The translations under genes were made by a program, and so were the position numbers. The notes under the pieces are model-generated. The model worked only from the letters and a program-made list of their open reading frames with translations. It made no database searches and was not told where the DNA came from. Below, in pieces: positions 45,484-54,257 of a DNA stretch of 64,000 nt; position 1 is the stretch's first letter, and every line of letters starts with the position of its first letter. The DNA lies in the NCBI GenBank assembly GCA_963839525.1, contig CAWIVJ010000004.1:1-64000 (forward strand), in the 5' to 3' direction. Origin of the DNA: CAWIVJ01 sp963839525 (GTDB taxonomy: Bacteria > Cyanobacteriota > Vampirovibrionia > Gastranaerophilales > Gastranaerophilaceae).

Positions 45484-47031
45484 ATGAAAAAATTTAATAA
45501 AATTATCTTTTTAACATTATTTATATTTTTAAGTTTTGTTCCAAAAGTTTTTTGCTCAACAGTCTGGAATAATGACTTAAAGACATTATTCCTCTCAAAT
45601 AAGTCAATAATTTATGTGATTAATTTAAGAACATTTAATGCTAAAGATAAAAATGGAAATGGAATTATTGAAGAAGAAGCCGGTGAAGAAAGAGGGACTT
45701 TCTTAAATGCAATTGACAGGCTTGATGAATTGGTAAAATACGGAATTAATACTATCCAATTATTACCTGTCACTTCTGTGGGAAAAACAAAAGCTTTAGG
45801 AACTGCGGGCTCACTTTACGCTGCATCAAGTTTTAATGAGCTTAATCCTCAATTAAAAAGCTCTGAATCTAAATTATCTCTTTATGATGAAATGAAGTTG
45901 TTTGTTGAAGAATGTCATAAACGAAATATTAGAGTAATTGCAGATTTGCCCTGTTGCGCTTCTTATGATTTATATTTAAAAAAACCTGAATTATTTGCAA
46001 AAGATAAAAATCAAAACCCTTTACTGCCTGTAGATTGGACTGATGTAAGATTGCTTGATGCAGGTTTAGACGAACAACTTAATATAGATGTTTATAACCT
46101 GTACGCAAACTTTATAGATTTAATGGAAGGTTTGAATGTCGATGGTATTAGAGCCAGCATTGCAACGACAAAATCTTATTTTTTCTGGAAAAAACTTATT
46201 GATAAAACAAGAAAAGGAAATCCTCAATTCCTTTTTATTGCAGAAGTATCTCCTCTCTCAAAAAAAGTTTCAGATAATATAGCCTTTACTCCTTATGAAA
46301 AACTTTTAGAAGCCGGTTTCGATGGTTATTATGGAAGCTATTCAGAATTAAGGAACTGGCGAGATTCAAAAGATTTATTTGCTTCAGTTGAATCCGATAT
46401 AAAAATAAGTAAAAAATATTCCGGTAATAAGAGAGTTTTAGGAAATTTTTCAACACACGATCAAATTAGTCCTATTTTAATAAATGGTCCTCAATTTAGT
46501 AAAATGATTATCTGGTTAAGTTCAACTTTACCTTTAAATTCTTATTATATCGACGGATTTCCAACAGGTGATAATTACATTTATTCCTGGGCTAATCGTA
46601 AAGCGCCTAAAACATTTACTGACGATGATTATTACTTTGTTCATCGCGGGCAACTGGACATCTTTAACTTTTCAAGAAAACCTTCAGGTAAACATTATGA
46701 TATTTTACAAGATTTTATAATTGCTAATAAATTTAAAAACCTAGCTAAAGATATTTTATCAAATGGAAACTTTATACCCTTAAAAGTTTCTTCTCAAAGT
46801 GTTTTTGCTTATGCCAGAAGCTATAACAAAGAGACTATTATTGTTATTGGAAATTTAAATTTTAAAGAGACACAAAATGTTAAAGTAAAAGTTCCCAAAA
46901 TTAATAATGATTTAATTTCTATTCCAATAAAAATATCAAGTATTCCCAAGATTCTAAAAGGTGAAATTAATACAAGTCTTGCTCCAGGAGAAGTTCAGGT
47001 TCTTTTGTTTAACTTACTTGAGGTCAAGTAA
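45484..47031 (+). CDS. Exported alpha-amylase-like (GH13) protein without usual nucleophile
   Basis: A 515-residue protein with a signal peptide (KKFNKIIFLTLFIFLSFVPKVFCS). The (beta/alpha)8 barrel of glycoside hydrolase family 13 is recognisable: TFLNAIDRLDELVKYGINTIQLLPV (first helices), ECHKRNIRVIADLPCC (region I), then GLNVDGIRASIATTK near 218 (region II), FLFIAEVSP near 255 (region III, glutamate present) and LGNFSTHDQIS near 322 (region IV, H-D present). In working amylases region II ends R-x-D, the nucleophile; here it is R-A-S. Region I also lacks the usual N-H pair. The C-terminal beta domain (VSSQSVFAYARSYNKETIIVIGNLN and on) is intact. So it may be an inactive binding protein or a divergent enzyme. 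It overlaps the convergent folP by 18 bases. Calcium-like D-x-D-x-N-G pattern at NAKDKNGNGIIEEEAGEE is also present. Confidence 0.82.
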   Translation: MKKFNKIIFLTLFIFLSFVPKVFCSTVWNNDLKTLFLSNKSIIYVINLRTFNAKDKNGNGIIEEEAGEERGTFLNAIDRLDELVKYGINTIQLLPVTSVGKTKALGTAGSLYAASSFNELNPQLKSSESKLSLYDEMKLFVEECHKRNIRVIADLPCCASYDLYLKKPELFAKDKNQNPLLPVDWTDVRLLDAGLDEQLNIDVYNLYANFIDLMEGLNVDGIRASIATTKSYFFWKKLIDKTRKGNPQFLFIAEVSPLSKKVSDNIAFTPYEKLLEAGFDGYYGSYSELRNWRDSKDLFASVESDIKISKKYSGNKRVLGNFSTHDQISPILINGPQFSKMIIWLSSTLPLNSYYIDGFPTGDNYIYSWANRKAPKTFTDDDYYFVHRGQLDIFNFSRKPSGKHYDILQDFIIANKFKNLAKDILSNGNFIPLKVSSQSVFAYARSYNKETIIVIGNLNFKETQNVKVKVPKINNDLISIPIKISSIPKILKGEINTSLAPGEVQVLLFNLLEVK

Positions 47032-48183
47032 GTTTTTATGTAATTTAACATTGTGAACCCGTATAAAATTAACCTTTTTGTCAATAATAATTGAATTTAG
47101 AGCTAATGTTAAAATATCTTTTATCTCATTCGATTCTTTTTGCACTCCTAGCAGGTTTTTCCTTGAAACACCAAGCATAATAGGGTACCCCAAAGAAAAT
47201 AATTCACCAACACGATTTATAATCTCAAAATTTTGCTCTCTGGTCTTACCAAAACCTATTCCTGCATCAATAATAATATTTTCAGGATTAATTCCGCACT
47301 CAATTGCAAAATCTGTTTTCTTCTTTAAATCTAAGAAAATTTCATCCATTAAATTCTCATATTGAGGTTTAATTTGCATATTTTCAGGAGTTCCTTTAGA
47401 ATGTTGAATAATTACAGGAACATTAAGCTTTGCTGCTGTTTTTGCCATATCAGAGTCATATTCTAACCCTGAAACATCATTGATTATATCTGCACCTGCT
47501 TCTATACATTTTCTAGCAACTTCTGCGCTTCTTGTATCAACGCTAATCGGTGTTCTAATCTCTTTTTCCTTGGCAAAATTCAAAACGGGCAACAATTTTT
47601 CGAGTTGATCCTGAGCAGAAACAGGAGTAGAAAAAGGTCTTGTAGACTCTGCGCCAATATCAATTATATCCGCCCCTTCCTCAATCATTTCAAGTAAACG
47701 TTTGGCTGATTCCTCAAATTCAAAAAACTCTCCGCCATCAGAAAATGAATCCTTAGTCAAATTCAAAACACCAACAATATAAGGTCTTGTAAAATCAAAC
47801 TTTGTCTGTGTTATCTGTATAGGGTTGAACTTAAAATGAAGATTATTTTCTATTAAATCCGCCAATTTTGACAGTTTAAAAGGCTGCATTCGAAGTTTTT
47901 GTGCTATTTTTTCAAGCTGTGAAAAGCTTCCGCCCAAAAGACAATCTGTTTTTTCTATTTTAGAAGTAATTGTTTCCCTGTGAACAGCACAATCGGCTCC
48001 AACAGAAATTGCTGTTTGCTTTAAAATGTTTGCTTGAGGAACTGTTAAATCAAATATTTTTATGTTTTTATAACGAAATTTACTAACAACTTTGGACAAA
48101 TAAGATTTATCGAACCCTATACATTCAAGTTCTTTCTCTAAATTTGCATTAACATCTTTTAAAACAAATTCTTTCATTAACAT
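47014..48183 (-). CDS. folP: Dihydropteroate synthase with N-terminal extension
   Basis: A 389-residue enzyme that joins p-aminobenzoate to the pterin diphosphate in folate synthesis. The catalytic TIM barrel starts at about residue 130 (YIVGVLNLTKDSFSDGGEF) and carries ADIIDIGAESTRP, PISVDTRSAEVARKC, AGADIINDVSGL, VIIQHSKGTPE and IIIDAGIGFGKTREQN, all family signatures. The first ~125 residues are extra compared with most bacterial FolP (about 270-280 residues). A similar N-terminal domain is present in some anaerobes' FolP; its role is unclear. The C-terminus overlaps the convergent GH13 gene by 18 bases. A terminator hairpin for the small gene at 48254 lies upstream. Confidence 0.95.
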   Translation of the reverse strand: MLMKEFVLKDVNANLEKELECIGFDKSYLSKVVSKFRYKNIKIFDLTVPQANILKQTAISVGADCAVHRETITSKIEKTDCLLGGSFSQLEKIAQKLRMQPFKLSKLADLIENNLHFKFNPIQITQTKFDFTRPYIVGVLNLTKDSFSDGGEFFEFEESAKRLLEMIEEGADIIDIGAESTRPFSTPVSAQDQLEKLLPVLNFAKEKEIRTPISVDTRSAEVARKCIEAGADIINDVSGLEYDSDMAKTAAKLNVPVIIQHSKGTPENMQIKPQYENLMDEIFLDLKKKTDFAIECGINPENIIIDAGIGFGKTREQNFEIINRVGELFSLGYPIMLGVSRKNLLGVQKESNEIKDILTLALNSIIIDKKVNFIRVHNVKLHKNLLDLK

Positions 48184-48197
48184 AATGATAACATAAA

Positions 48198-48233
48198 GAG
48201 AGCGGGCTTGTCATAGTCACCAAGTCCGCTCTC
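48198..48233 (-). terminator. Hairpin terminator after the small gene at 48254
   Basis: Stem GAGAGCGGGCTTG (48198-48210) with CAAGTCCGCTCTC (48221-48233), one G-T mismatch, ten-base loop. On the minus strand it follows the 48254 stop by 20 bases. Confidence 0.75.
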
Positions 48234-48253
48234 TCAATCATGTTATTAAATTA

Positions 48254-48403
48254 TTATTTTTTAATTAACCGTAATTGTTGTAACTCTCTGAAATCTCTTA
48301 AATATGTGTTTTTCTCTTTAAACGATACTCCAAACGAAATATTCCCCTTTCTTGACGGAGGAACATTTGGCGGAATAACATTAATAGTCCTAAAATTTAT
48401 CAT
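48254..48403 (-). CDS. Small protein with 'ISFGVSFK' motif
   Basis: A 49-residue protein below usual size cut-offs. It begins MINFRTINVIPPNVPPSRKG, continues NISFGVSFKEKNTYLRDF and ends in a basic, helical tail. The ATG follows AAAAAGGTAAGATA on the minus strand, a fair ribosome binding site, and a terminator follows the stop. Composition and the S-F-G-x-S-F-K motif resemble the leaders of other lineage-type hypotheticals in this window (6178-6852, 62638-62937, and the tail of the 19425 gene). No function is known. Confidence 0.6.
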   Translation of the reverse strand: MINFRTINVIPPNVPPSRKGNISFGVSFKEKNTYLRDFRELQQLRLIKK

Positions 48404-48581
48404 ATCTTACCTTTTTCTTTCAACTAAACTCGTTAAGTATTATAAAAAAAAATAACTTTTTTTTTGCTAATATATTATATTAAAAAAACTGCTAATTTTA
48501 TTAAAACCGTTGAAGGATAATTTTTTAAGCAATTTTAAATTTAATTTTACATTTCTTAATACCTCTGCTTTTTAAAAAAAA

Positions 48582-48611
48582 CTGATGATTTACAGAGTTA
48601 CTAATCATCAG
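48582..48611 (-). terminator. Hairpin terminator overlapping the stop of the 48601 gene
   Basis: Arms CTGATGATT (48582-48590) and AATCATCAG (48603-48611) form a stem; on the minus strand the hairpin is followed by T7 (A7 at 48574-48581). It starts within the last codons of the small gene at 48601. Confidence 0.75.
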
Positions 48612-48777
48612 GTTTTTTAGGCTTATCGTCATCAGGTTCTATCCAAACCAAAGTATTATAAATTGGCTTATTAAAAGGATTTAGCGAATCATTCCAGTCT
48701 AAAAAAGGATTTTTTGCTTTTTTATTGACTGAATTTATTTTTCTATTCAACAATTTTGCATATGTCATTAATTTCAT
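48601..48777 (-). CDS. Small hypothetical protein of 58 residues
   Basis: A 58-residue protein starting MKLMTYAKLLNRKINSVNKK, with an aromatic, proline-rich middle (NPFLDWNDSLNPFNKPIYN) and an acidic C-terminal tail ending in EPDDDKPKKPDD. The ATG is preceded by GGGAGATGAAAAG, a very good ribosome binding site, and the coding frame is followed by an overlapping terminator, so I believe it is a real gene. It has no signal peptide or membrane segment, and no family is recognised. It lies in a minus-strand pair with the 48254 gene. Confidence 0.6.
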   Translation of the reverse strand: MKLMTYAKLLNRKINSVNKKAKNPFLDWNDSLNPFNKPIYNTLVWIEPDDDKPKKPDD

Positions 48778-48913
48778 CTTTTCATCTCCCTTTATTTTTA
48801 ACCTTAATTTTTAACTTTAATTTCCTACTTTATCTTATCCAACATTATTATTTACCCATGCACTTCAATAATAATCACCGAAAAGTATAATATTTTTCTG
48901 TTAAAATTAAAGA

Positions 48914-49858
48914 ATGAAAGAACTTGAACTTCTGGAAATTATAAGAAATACTTTATCTGAGAACTCCCACCTTGGCGATGATTGCGCATATTTGAAAGAT
49001 TTGGGAATCGTAATAACCCAAGATAATTTAGTTGAAGATATACACTTTTCGGTTAAATTTTCAACCCCATATCAGATAGGTCATAAGTCTATAGTTGTTA
49101 ATTTAAGCGATATTTTTGCGTCAGGGGCTATTCCAAAATATTTAACTGTTTCTCTTTCTCTTCCTAAAAATATTGAAAATAAGTTTATTAAAGAATTTTA
49201 TTTAGCGTGTGAAAAACTATCAAAAGAATTTAAATTCGAAATAGTAGGAGGAGATATAACAGGTTCAGATAAAATCTTTATATCCATTTGCGCAATAGGT
49301 TTGACAAAGGGGCGAAAAATTTCATCAAGAAAAAATGCAAAAATTGGAGATTTCGTTATAACAACAGGAAATCATGGCTCAAGTGCTGCCGGACTTTGGT
49401 TATTAAAAGAAAAAAGAGAGGAAAAAAACAATCCATTAATTTCAACACATCTCATGCCTGTTGCTCAAAAAGATTTTTCAGAAGAAATTTCTACAAAAAC
49501 TAATAGAGATTACGCGATGATGGATACATCCGACGGGCTTGCCGACGCTCTTTTTAAAATTGCTCAAGCAAGTAATGTAATGCTTTCAATTGATTTTTAT
49601 AAAATTCCTTATGATAAAAACATTGAAAAAGCAGCAAAAAAAGCCAATATTGATTTCAAGGATTGGATATTTTACGGAGGAGAAGATTTTCAAATAGTTG
49701 CTTGTATTAATGAAGAAAATCTTAAAAAAATTGATAAGAATTTATATACAATAATCGGGCAAGTTGAAGAAAAAAAGGAAAATCATTTTGTTGAAATTAA
49801 TTTTAAAAACAAAATCCAAAAAATAACCGATTTAAATAAGACATTTAACCATTTTTAA
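48914..49858 (+). CDS. thiL: Thiamine-monophosphate kinase
   Basis: A 314-residue kinase that makes thiamine diphosphate from thiamine monophosphate and ATP. The PurM/ThiL fold is recognisable: HLGDDCAYL and VITQDNLVEDIHFS (metal and nucleotide ligands), GHKSIVVNLSDIFASGAIPKYLTVSLSLP, EIVGGDITGSDKIFISI, VITTGNHGSSAAGLWLL, AMMDTSDGLADALFKIAQASN and FYGGEDFQIV. The length is normal. No other thiamine gene is nearby, though the YjbQ gene (7057) belongs to the same vitamin's metabolism. It starts 11 bases after a TATAAT-like box (48884-48890), so its leader is very short. It overlaps the end of the glycan operon by four bases. Confidence 0.95.
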   Translation: MKELELLEIIRNTLSENSHLGDDCAYLKDLGIVITQDNLVEDIHFSVKFSTPYQIGHKSIVVNLSDIFASGAIPKYLTVSLSLPKNIENKFIKEFYLACEKLSKEFKFEIVGGDITGSDKIFISICAIGLTKGRKISSRKNAKIGDFVITTGNHGSSAAGLWLLKEKREEKNNPLISTHLMPVAQKDFSEEISTKTNRDYAMMDTSDGLADALFKIAQASNVMLSIDFYKIPYDKNIEKAAKKANIDFKDWIFYGGEDFQIVACINEENLKKIDKNLYTIIGQVEEKKENHFVEINFKNKIQKITDLNKTFNHF

Positions 49859-50775
49859 CTTTTTGTTTGACCAACCTTACTTTGAAATACCTCAGGGCAT
49901 AAATCCATAATTTCTTTCATTTCCTTAAATTTTTGATGTTTTAAATATAACTTAAAAAAGCCTAAAGCTAATTTAGGAATATGATTATGTCCTTTAATTT
50001 CTTTATATTCCGGGCATATTCTTTTTAATTCAATATTAAAATTTAATTCTTTTACTCCATACTTCAAATGAAGAACTTCAGTATTATTTGAACTTTCCCA
50101 CCAAATTCCATCCCTATGTCTGCGATAATCGGCCATAACTTCATCGATAAATTTTATTTTTCCTTTTTGGGCATGTAATAAATGTAAGAAATAATCTCCC
50201 GGCATAATATTTTCCGGAAATAAATCAAAAATTGATTCCTTATCATTAAAGCGCCAACGATACACAACAGAATTTGTTTGAATAAAATTGTGCCTCAATA
50301 AATCTTCAATATTTAAAATATCTTTGTTAAATATTAATTCTTTAGCGGGAAATATTTTATCAGGTATAGAGCCATCTTCAAAAAAGACTCTAACAGAATG
50401 AAAACAAACAGAAAAATCAGGATTAGCATCTAAAAAATCAACTTGTTTTTGAAGTTTTAAAGGATCTGTCCAATAATCGTCTCCTTCGCACAAAGCAACA
50501 TATTCACCTTTTATTCTTGGGAAATTATATGTCTTTGATATAGATTTTCCTTTTGAAAATTGATTTTCAATTTGATAAATTGGTTTCACGATGTCTGGAT
50601 ATTTCTTTTCATATTCTTTAATTATTTCTGCTGTATTATCTGTTGAAGCGTCATCATGAATAATAATCTCAAAAGAAAAGTTCGTTTTTTGCATCAAAAA
50701 ACTTTCAAGTGTCTGTCTTATAAACTTCTCATGGTTATATGTTACACAACATATTGATACTTTTGGTTCAGTCAT
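49855..50775 (-). CDS. Family 2 glycosyltransferase
   Basis: A 306-residue GT-A fold glycosyltransferase. VSICCVTYNHEKFIRQTLESFL at the N-terminus, IIHDDASTDNTAEIIKEYEKKYP (the D-D-x-S-x-D motif) and YVALCEGDDYWTDPLKLQKQVDFL (metal-binding D-D in E-G-D-D-Y-W) are diagnostic. The rest (HNFIQTNSVVYRWRF, GDYFLHLLHAQKGKIKFIDEVMADYR) matches GT2 transferases for surface polysaccharides. The sugar donor is unknown. It is the last gene of the minus-strand glycan operon (55331-49855) and overlaps the GNAT gene by four bases (ATGA). It overlaps thiL on the opposite strand by four bases. Confidence 0.92.
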   Translation of the reverse strand: MTEPKVSICCVTYNHEKFIRQTLESFLMQKTNFSFEIIIHDDASTDNTAEIIKEYEKKYPDIVKPIYQIENQFSKGKSISKTYNFPRIKGEYVALCEGDDYWTDPLKLQKQVDFLDANPDFSVCFHSVRVFFEDGSIPDKIFPAKELIFNKDILNIEDLLRHNFIQTNSVVYRWRFNDKESIFDLFPENIMPGDYFLHLLHAQKGKIKFIDEVMADYRRHRDGIWWESSNNTEVLHLKYGVKELNFNIELKRICPEYKEIKGHNHIPKLALGFFKLYLKHQKFKEMKEIMDLCPEVFQSKVGQTKS

Positions 50776-51209
50776 ATTTTTAACTCCATTAAAATCTTGT
50801 TATTTCTTTGTTCTAACTCTTTAAAACCTTGTTTTATGTAAAAAGTTTTGGCTTTTATATCCGATGAAAAACATTCCAACTCTACTGTTTCAATTTTTTT
50901 TTCTTTAGCTTTTTTAACAGCTTCTTCTAACAATCCTTTTGCTAATCCGCAACCTTGAAATTCGGGTATTACAACTAATTGAGTAATAAAGGCAATATCT
51001 AAGTTCAAATATACAGATAATAATCCAACCAATTCATTTTCATAATAAGCTTCAATAACGCATGCGTTATCAATAATTTTTTCAGAATAAGCCTCAATAC
51101 TTACCACATAACTTTTCAACGGAGGATTAAAAAAATCAGACCATTTATTCATATAATGAGATAAAATTTCTTTAGATAAGGTATTAATTTTATATTCAAA
51201 CAAGTTCAT
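50772..51209 (-). CDS. GNAT-family N-acetyltransferase
   Basis: A 145-residue acetyltransferase. The acetyl-CoA binding motif A is in AFITQLVVIPEFQGCGLAKGLLEEAVKKAKEK (Q/R-x-x-G-x-G/A pattern: Q-G-C-G-L-A), with VELECFSSDIKAKTFYIKQGFKEL as motif B. The N-terminal third is variable. In the glycan operon it probably acylates an amino sugar made by the DegT aminotransferase, a pairing known from several O-antigen and flagellin-sugar pathways. The start at 51209 overlaps the end of the WbqC gene by 14 bases. Confidence 0.85.
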   Translation of the reverse strand: MNLFEYKINTLSKEILSHYMNKWSDFFNPPLKSYVVSIEAYSEKIIDNACVIEAYYENELVGLLSVYLNLDIAFITQLVVIPEFQGCGLAKGLLEEAVKKAKEKKIETVELECFSSDIKAKTFYIKQGFKELEQRNNKILMELKI

Positions 51210-51909
51210 AGTCCTCCAGCATGTTTAATATTTCTTCTTTACTATTGAACATCATAACATCAATGATAGACAATCCCGGTTCAAAATTTTCAGGTCCTCT
51301 TCTTTGAGAATAAAAAGATAAATTTGGCTTTAAAAATAGCAATTTAATATTCTCTTTATTATATTTTTCCCGGCTAAAAAATTCAAGGCCTCCTGCAGGA
51401 TTCCAATATTCTTTAATCCCTAGAGCTTTGCAAATGTTTAATGCCCATTCATCAGGACTCTGTACCGGAGCTATACCCAAGTTCATTTCTGAAAAAATTT
51501 TGTATTGAAAATTAATACCTAAATATTCACAAACTGCTTCAATCGCTGAAACATTTAATTTAACAATGCTGTCCGTTTGAATGTCAAGACCTTTTTCAAT
51601 AACATTTATTGTTTGTTTATAAAAAGGTGCTCGTTTTTTATAATGTTCCAATTGCCGAAATATTTTATTTTTCCAATCAATATCATTTTTTATTTCCAAA
51701 TCTTTTATAATTGTTTTTGAACCCTCTTTTTTAATAGGAACTGAAATATATTGCCAACCTTCATTAGGCTTTAAAATTCTGTTTCTTTCAATCCAACCGT
51801 GCCTAATAAATTGAACTGTATCAAAAAAAATAAACATATCTGTGTTTTTAATCAAACTTATATAACCAATATAAGGGAAAAAGTATGGCTGCATAATTGC
51901 TAGTTTCAT
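51196..51909 (-). CDS. WbqC family protein
   Basis: A 237-residue protein of the WbqC family, associated with surface glycan synthesis. The first residues KLAIMQPYFFPYIGYISLIKNTDMFIFFDTVQF and IRHGWIERNRI are the family's signature (histidine and arginine conserved). The C-terminal WNPAGGLEFFSREKYNK and FYSQRRGPENFEPGLSIID also match. WbqC-like proteins are often found with DegT aminotransferases and acyltransferases and may transfer acyl or amino-acid groups; the exact reaction is not established. The start at 51909 (ATG, with GAAGGAGTATTA upstream) fits the family; a longer frame from 51936 adds nine residues overlapping the previous gene. Confidence 0.9.
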   Translation of the reverse strand: MKLAIMQPYFFPYIGYISLIKNTDMFIFFDTVQFIRHGWIERNRILKPNEGWQYISVPIKKEGSKTIIKDLEIKNDIDWKNKIFRQLEHYKKRAPFYKQTINVIEKGLDIQTDSIVKLNVSAIEAVCEYLGINFQYKIFSEMNLGIAPVQSPDEWALNICKALGIKEYWNPAGGLEFFSREKYNKENIKLLFLKPNLSFYSQRRGPENFEPGLSIIDVMMFNSKEEILNMLEDYELV

Positions 51910-51919
51910 TAATACTCCT

Positions 51920-53239
51920 TCAAGAATTAGGTTCATTAACTAATTCTTTTAATCGTTTAAATGCATCTTTTGCTTTTAGTTTTATTTGAGGTATTCTTTT
52001 CTCTAAATATTTTCGATAATCTCCTAAATTTTGATAACATAAATCGATTTTTGAAATAACATCTTTTTCGACTCTTTGATCCGCTACATATTGAGAAGTA
52101 CCTACTAATTCAAAAAAACCTTTCATTTTAGACGATTTTGGTCCATTTGCATATACCATAGAAACAGTTGGAACATTTTGTGATATAGCAGCAACAGAGG
52201 CGTGCACTCTACCGGTTACAAACATATCAAAGTGTTTTATAATCCCCTTAGTTATGCTGGGAAGATACGGTTTTTCCAGACACACAACATTATTCATATC
52301 AACTTTTGAACGTTTTTTTACGACATCATAAAGTTGTTTTATAATATAATAATCCCTGCCATTTATTAATTTAAAATTAGGAGGCAATTCAAAACCATTA
52401 GAGTGAGACATCAAAACTACCCTGCAATTAAGATTGTTTACTATATGTTCGATTGTCTCCGCAAAGGTATAAAACTCTTCATCTTTCCTATCTTTCTTGT
52501 CATAGGGACCTTCCAACATGTTGAAACCACATAGGATAAAACCAACCGTTTTCTTATTTTTATCAATAATTTTTTCTTTATCTAGAATATCCATAACCAT
52601 ACTGTCACTAGCAGCATCAAAAAGAAAAGCCGGGCATGCAAATGTTTTGGTATTATTTAAATTAAATCCATAATTATTCAAAATTTTAATTGAACTAGGT
52701 TCTCTATTTATAACCATGCTAAAATTTTCAAAAGTCTCTTTTGCCAGATTAAGGACATCATCTTTAAAAGGACCTTGTGCACTGGCAAAAAGGGTTGTTT
52801 TTTTACCCAACAATTGTGCTACCCTATTTTTCAAAATTCCCACCAAAAATCTATTTTTTCCTACAGCATCAGCATGTTCCCCCCACATTTCACCGGAAAC
52901 TTCCATTATCAAGTCGCTTTTTAAAACTTCTTTTATATATGGTGTTTCTTCTTTAAGAATCCCTGTAGAGTTATATTCTTTTGCTATTTCAAACTCTTTT
53001 AATGCAATTTCTAAATCATCATCTTTCCATCCATAAAATAAATCCATGGGAAGCACTTTTATATTTTCCCGTTCACAAAATTCTTTTGTCATTTGGAACG
53101 TTGTTACTATTTCTGCTTCAGGAAAAACATTTGATAATTCCCTAAATAAAACTTCTGTTATATAATAATTTCCAATATTACCATATTCCAGCCTACCCCA
53201 GTGTAAGGAACACTGCCCTGTTACAAAAATCCTAGCCAT
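51920..53239 (-). CDS. Polysaccharide pyruvyl transferase family protein
   Basis: A 439-residue protein of the polysaccharide pyruvyl transferase family. The N-terminus YGNIGNYYITEVLFRELSNVFPEAEIVT has the G-N-x-G-(N/D) motif. Later segments LFASAQGPFKDDVLNLAKETFE, FSMVINREPSSIKIL, VGFILCGFN and the closing MFVTGRVHASVAAISQNVPTVSMVYA (R-x-H-x-x-(I/V/A)) are characteristic. Enzymes of this fold add pyruvate ketals to sugars of exopolysaccharides or cell walls, or act as glycosyltransferase-like enzymes; the substrate cannot be stated. It is the third gene of the glycan operon by transcription order and follows the methyltransferase gene by about 50 bases. Confidence 0.88.
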   Translation of the reverse strand: MARIFVTGQCSLHWGRLEYGNIGNYYITEVLFRELSNVFPEAEIVTTFQMTKEFCERENIKVLPMDLFYGWKDDDLEIALKEFEIAKEYNSTGILKEETPYIKEVLKSDLIMEVSGEMWGEHADAVGKNRFLVGILKNRVAQLLGKKTTLFASAQGPFKDDVLNLAKETFENFSMVINREPSSIKILNNYGFNLNNTKTFACPAFLFDAASDSMVMDILDKEKIIDKNKKTVGFILCGFNMLEGPYDKKDRKDEEFYTFAETIEHIVNNLNCRVVLMSHSNGFELPPNFKLINGRDYYIIKQLYDVVKKRSKVDMNNVVCLEKPYLPSITKGIIKHFDMFVTGRVHASVAAISQNVPTVSMVYANGPKSSKMKGFFELVGTSQYVADQRVEKDVISKIDLCYQNLGDYRKYLEKRIPQIKLKAKDAFKRLKELVNEPNS

Positions 53240-53289
53240 AAAAACCTCTTATATAAACCTACACTATAAATTTAACATGCATATTATCC

Positions 53290-54237
53290 TTAATCAACAT
53301 TATTAGCTTCAGCTATTAATGTTGACTCCTCTCTTGTTTCCAGATTTCTAAGTTCTTCCTTTTTACTTTCTCTAAGTTTACACCTTTTTATATCTGTAAA
53401 TCCTGCTTCTTTAAGTCTTCTCTCAAGTTCCTCCCAATCATAAAGCCATTTATGTCCCCACCAACGAAAACTTATATTTATTTTTTCAGCTTTCGTTTTA
53501 ATAAAGTCAAGTCCATATTTTTTAAGAGTAGGATTATCTTTCCAATCAGGATTAAAATAATCTTTCACAGAATTTTCTAAATCCGGCATTGCAATTCTTA
53601 AAGTACCGTTTGGTTTTAATATCCTTTTGAAATCTCTTAATGTCCTCAAACCTTCTTCAATACTTAAATGCTCCAAAAAGTGTTCATTATAAATATAATC
53701 GACCGAGTTTTCCTCAAAAGGCAAAGGATTTCTCAAGTCAAAGTTCAAATCTAATTTTTTGATATTATTGTCAGAATTATTATCAATATTCACCCAGCCA
53801 TCAAAATAATTTGTTCCGCAACCAACATGAAGTTTCATTTTTCCGGCATTTTTTAATTTTATATTAGCAAGATCATCATAAAAACCTAAATATGTAAAAC
53901 CAAGTCCCTTTAACCATGGTTCAAGTTTTTCCTTATGCCTAATATCCGGTAAGAAAATTTTCAAATGACCTTTTGGCTTTAATATACATCTAAAACATCT
54001 GAGAAAAGACTCTATTACAGCATCTTCCTGTCTCAATCTTTCCAAAAAATTTTCATCATAAATTATATCAACACAATTTTCTTTAAATGGTAAAGGATTC
54101 TTTAAATCCCAGTTCAAATCCAACTTACGAATATCATTATTAGAATTATCGTCAATATTAATCCAATCGTTCAAATAATTATTCCCACAACCAAAATGCA
54201 GTTTTACTTTTTTATCTTCAATAACTTTTTTGACCAT
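53290..54237 (-). CDS. SAM methyltransferase with duplicated N-terminal half
   Basis: A 315-residue protein made of two similar pieces. Residues about 10-125 contain VKLHFGCGNNYLNDWINID, LDLNWDLKNPLPFKEN and ILKPKGHLKIFLPDI. Residues about 132-310 contain MKLHVGCGTNYFDGWVNID, LDLNFDLRNPLPFEEN, HFLEHL and ILKPNGTLRIAMPDLE, followed by a complete C-terminal part (FRWWGHKWLYDWEELERRLKEAGF). The second copy is a full class I methyltransferase of the family seen in glycan gene clusters. The first copy lacks the final third and reads FLERL where the second has FLEHL, so only the second is likely active. The first may hold partners or regulate. The ATG is preceded by AGGGAGAGAAAGC. Confidence 0.85.
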   Translation of the reverse strand: MVKKVIEDKKVKLHFGCGNNYLNDWINIDDNSNNDIRKLDLNWDLKNPLPFKENCVDIIYDENFLERLRQEDAVIESFLRCFRCILKPKGHLKIFLPDIRHKEKLEPWLKGLGFTYLGFYDDLANIKLKNAGKMKLHVGCGTNYFDGWVNIDNNSDNNIKKLDLNFDLRNPLPFEENSVDYIYNEHFLEHLSIEEGLRTLRDFKRILKPNGTLRIAMPDLENSVKDYFNPDWKDNPTLKKYGLDFIKTKAEKINISFRWWGHKWLYDWEELERRLKEAGFTDIKRCKLRESKKEELRNLETREESTLIAEANNVD

Positions 54238-54257
54238 TGCTTTCTCTCCCTGATTTA

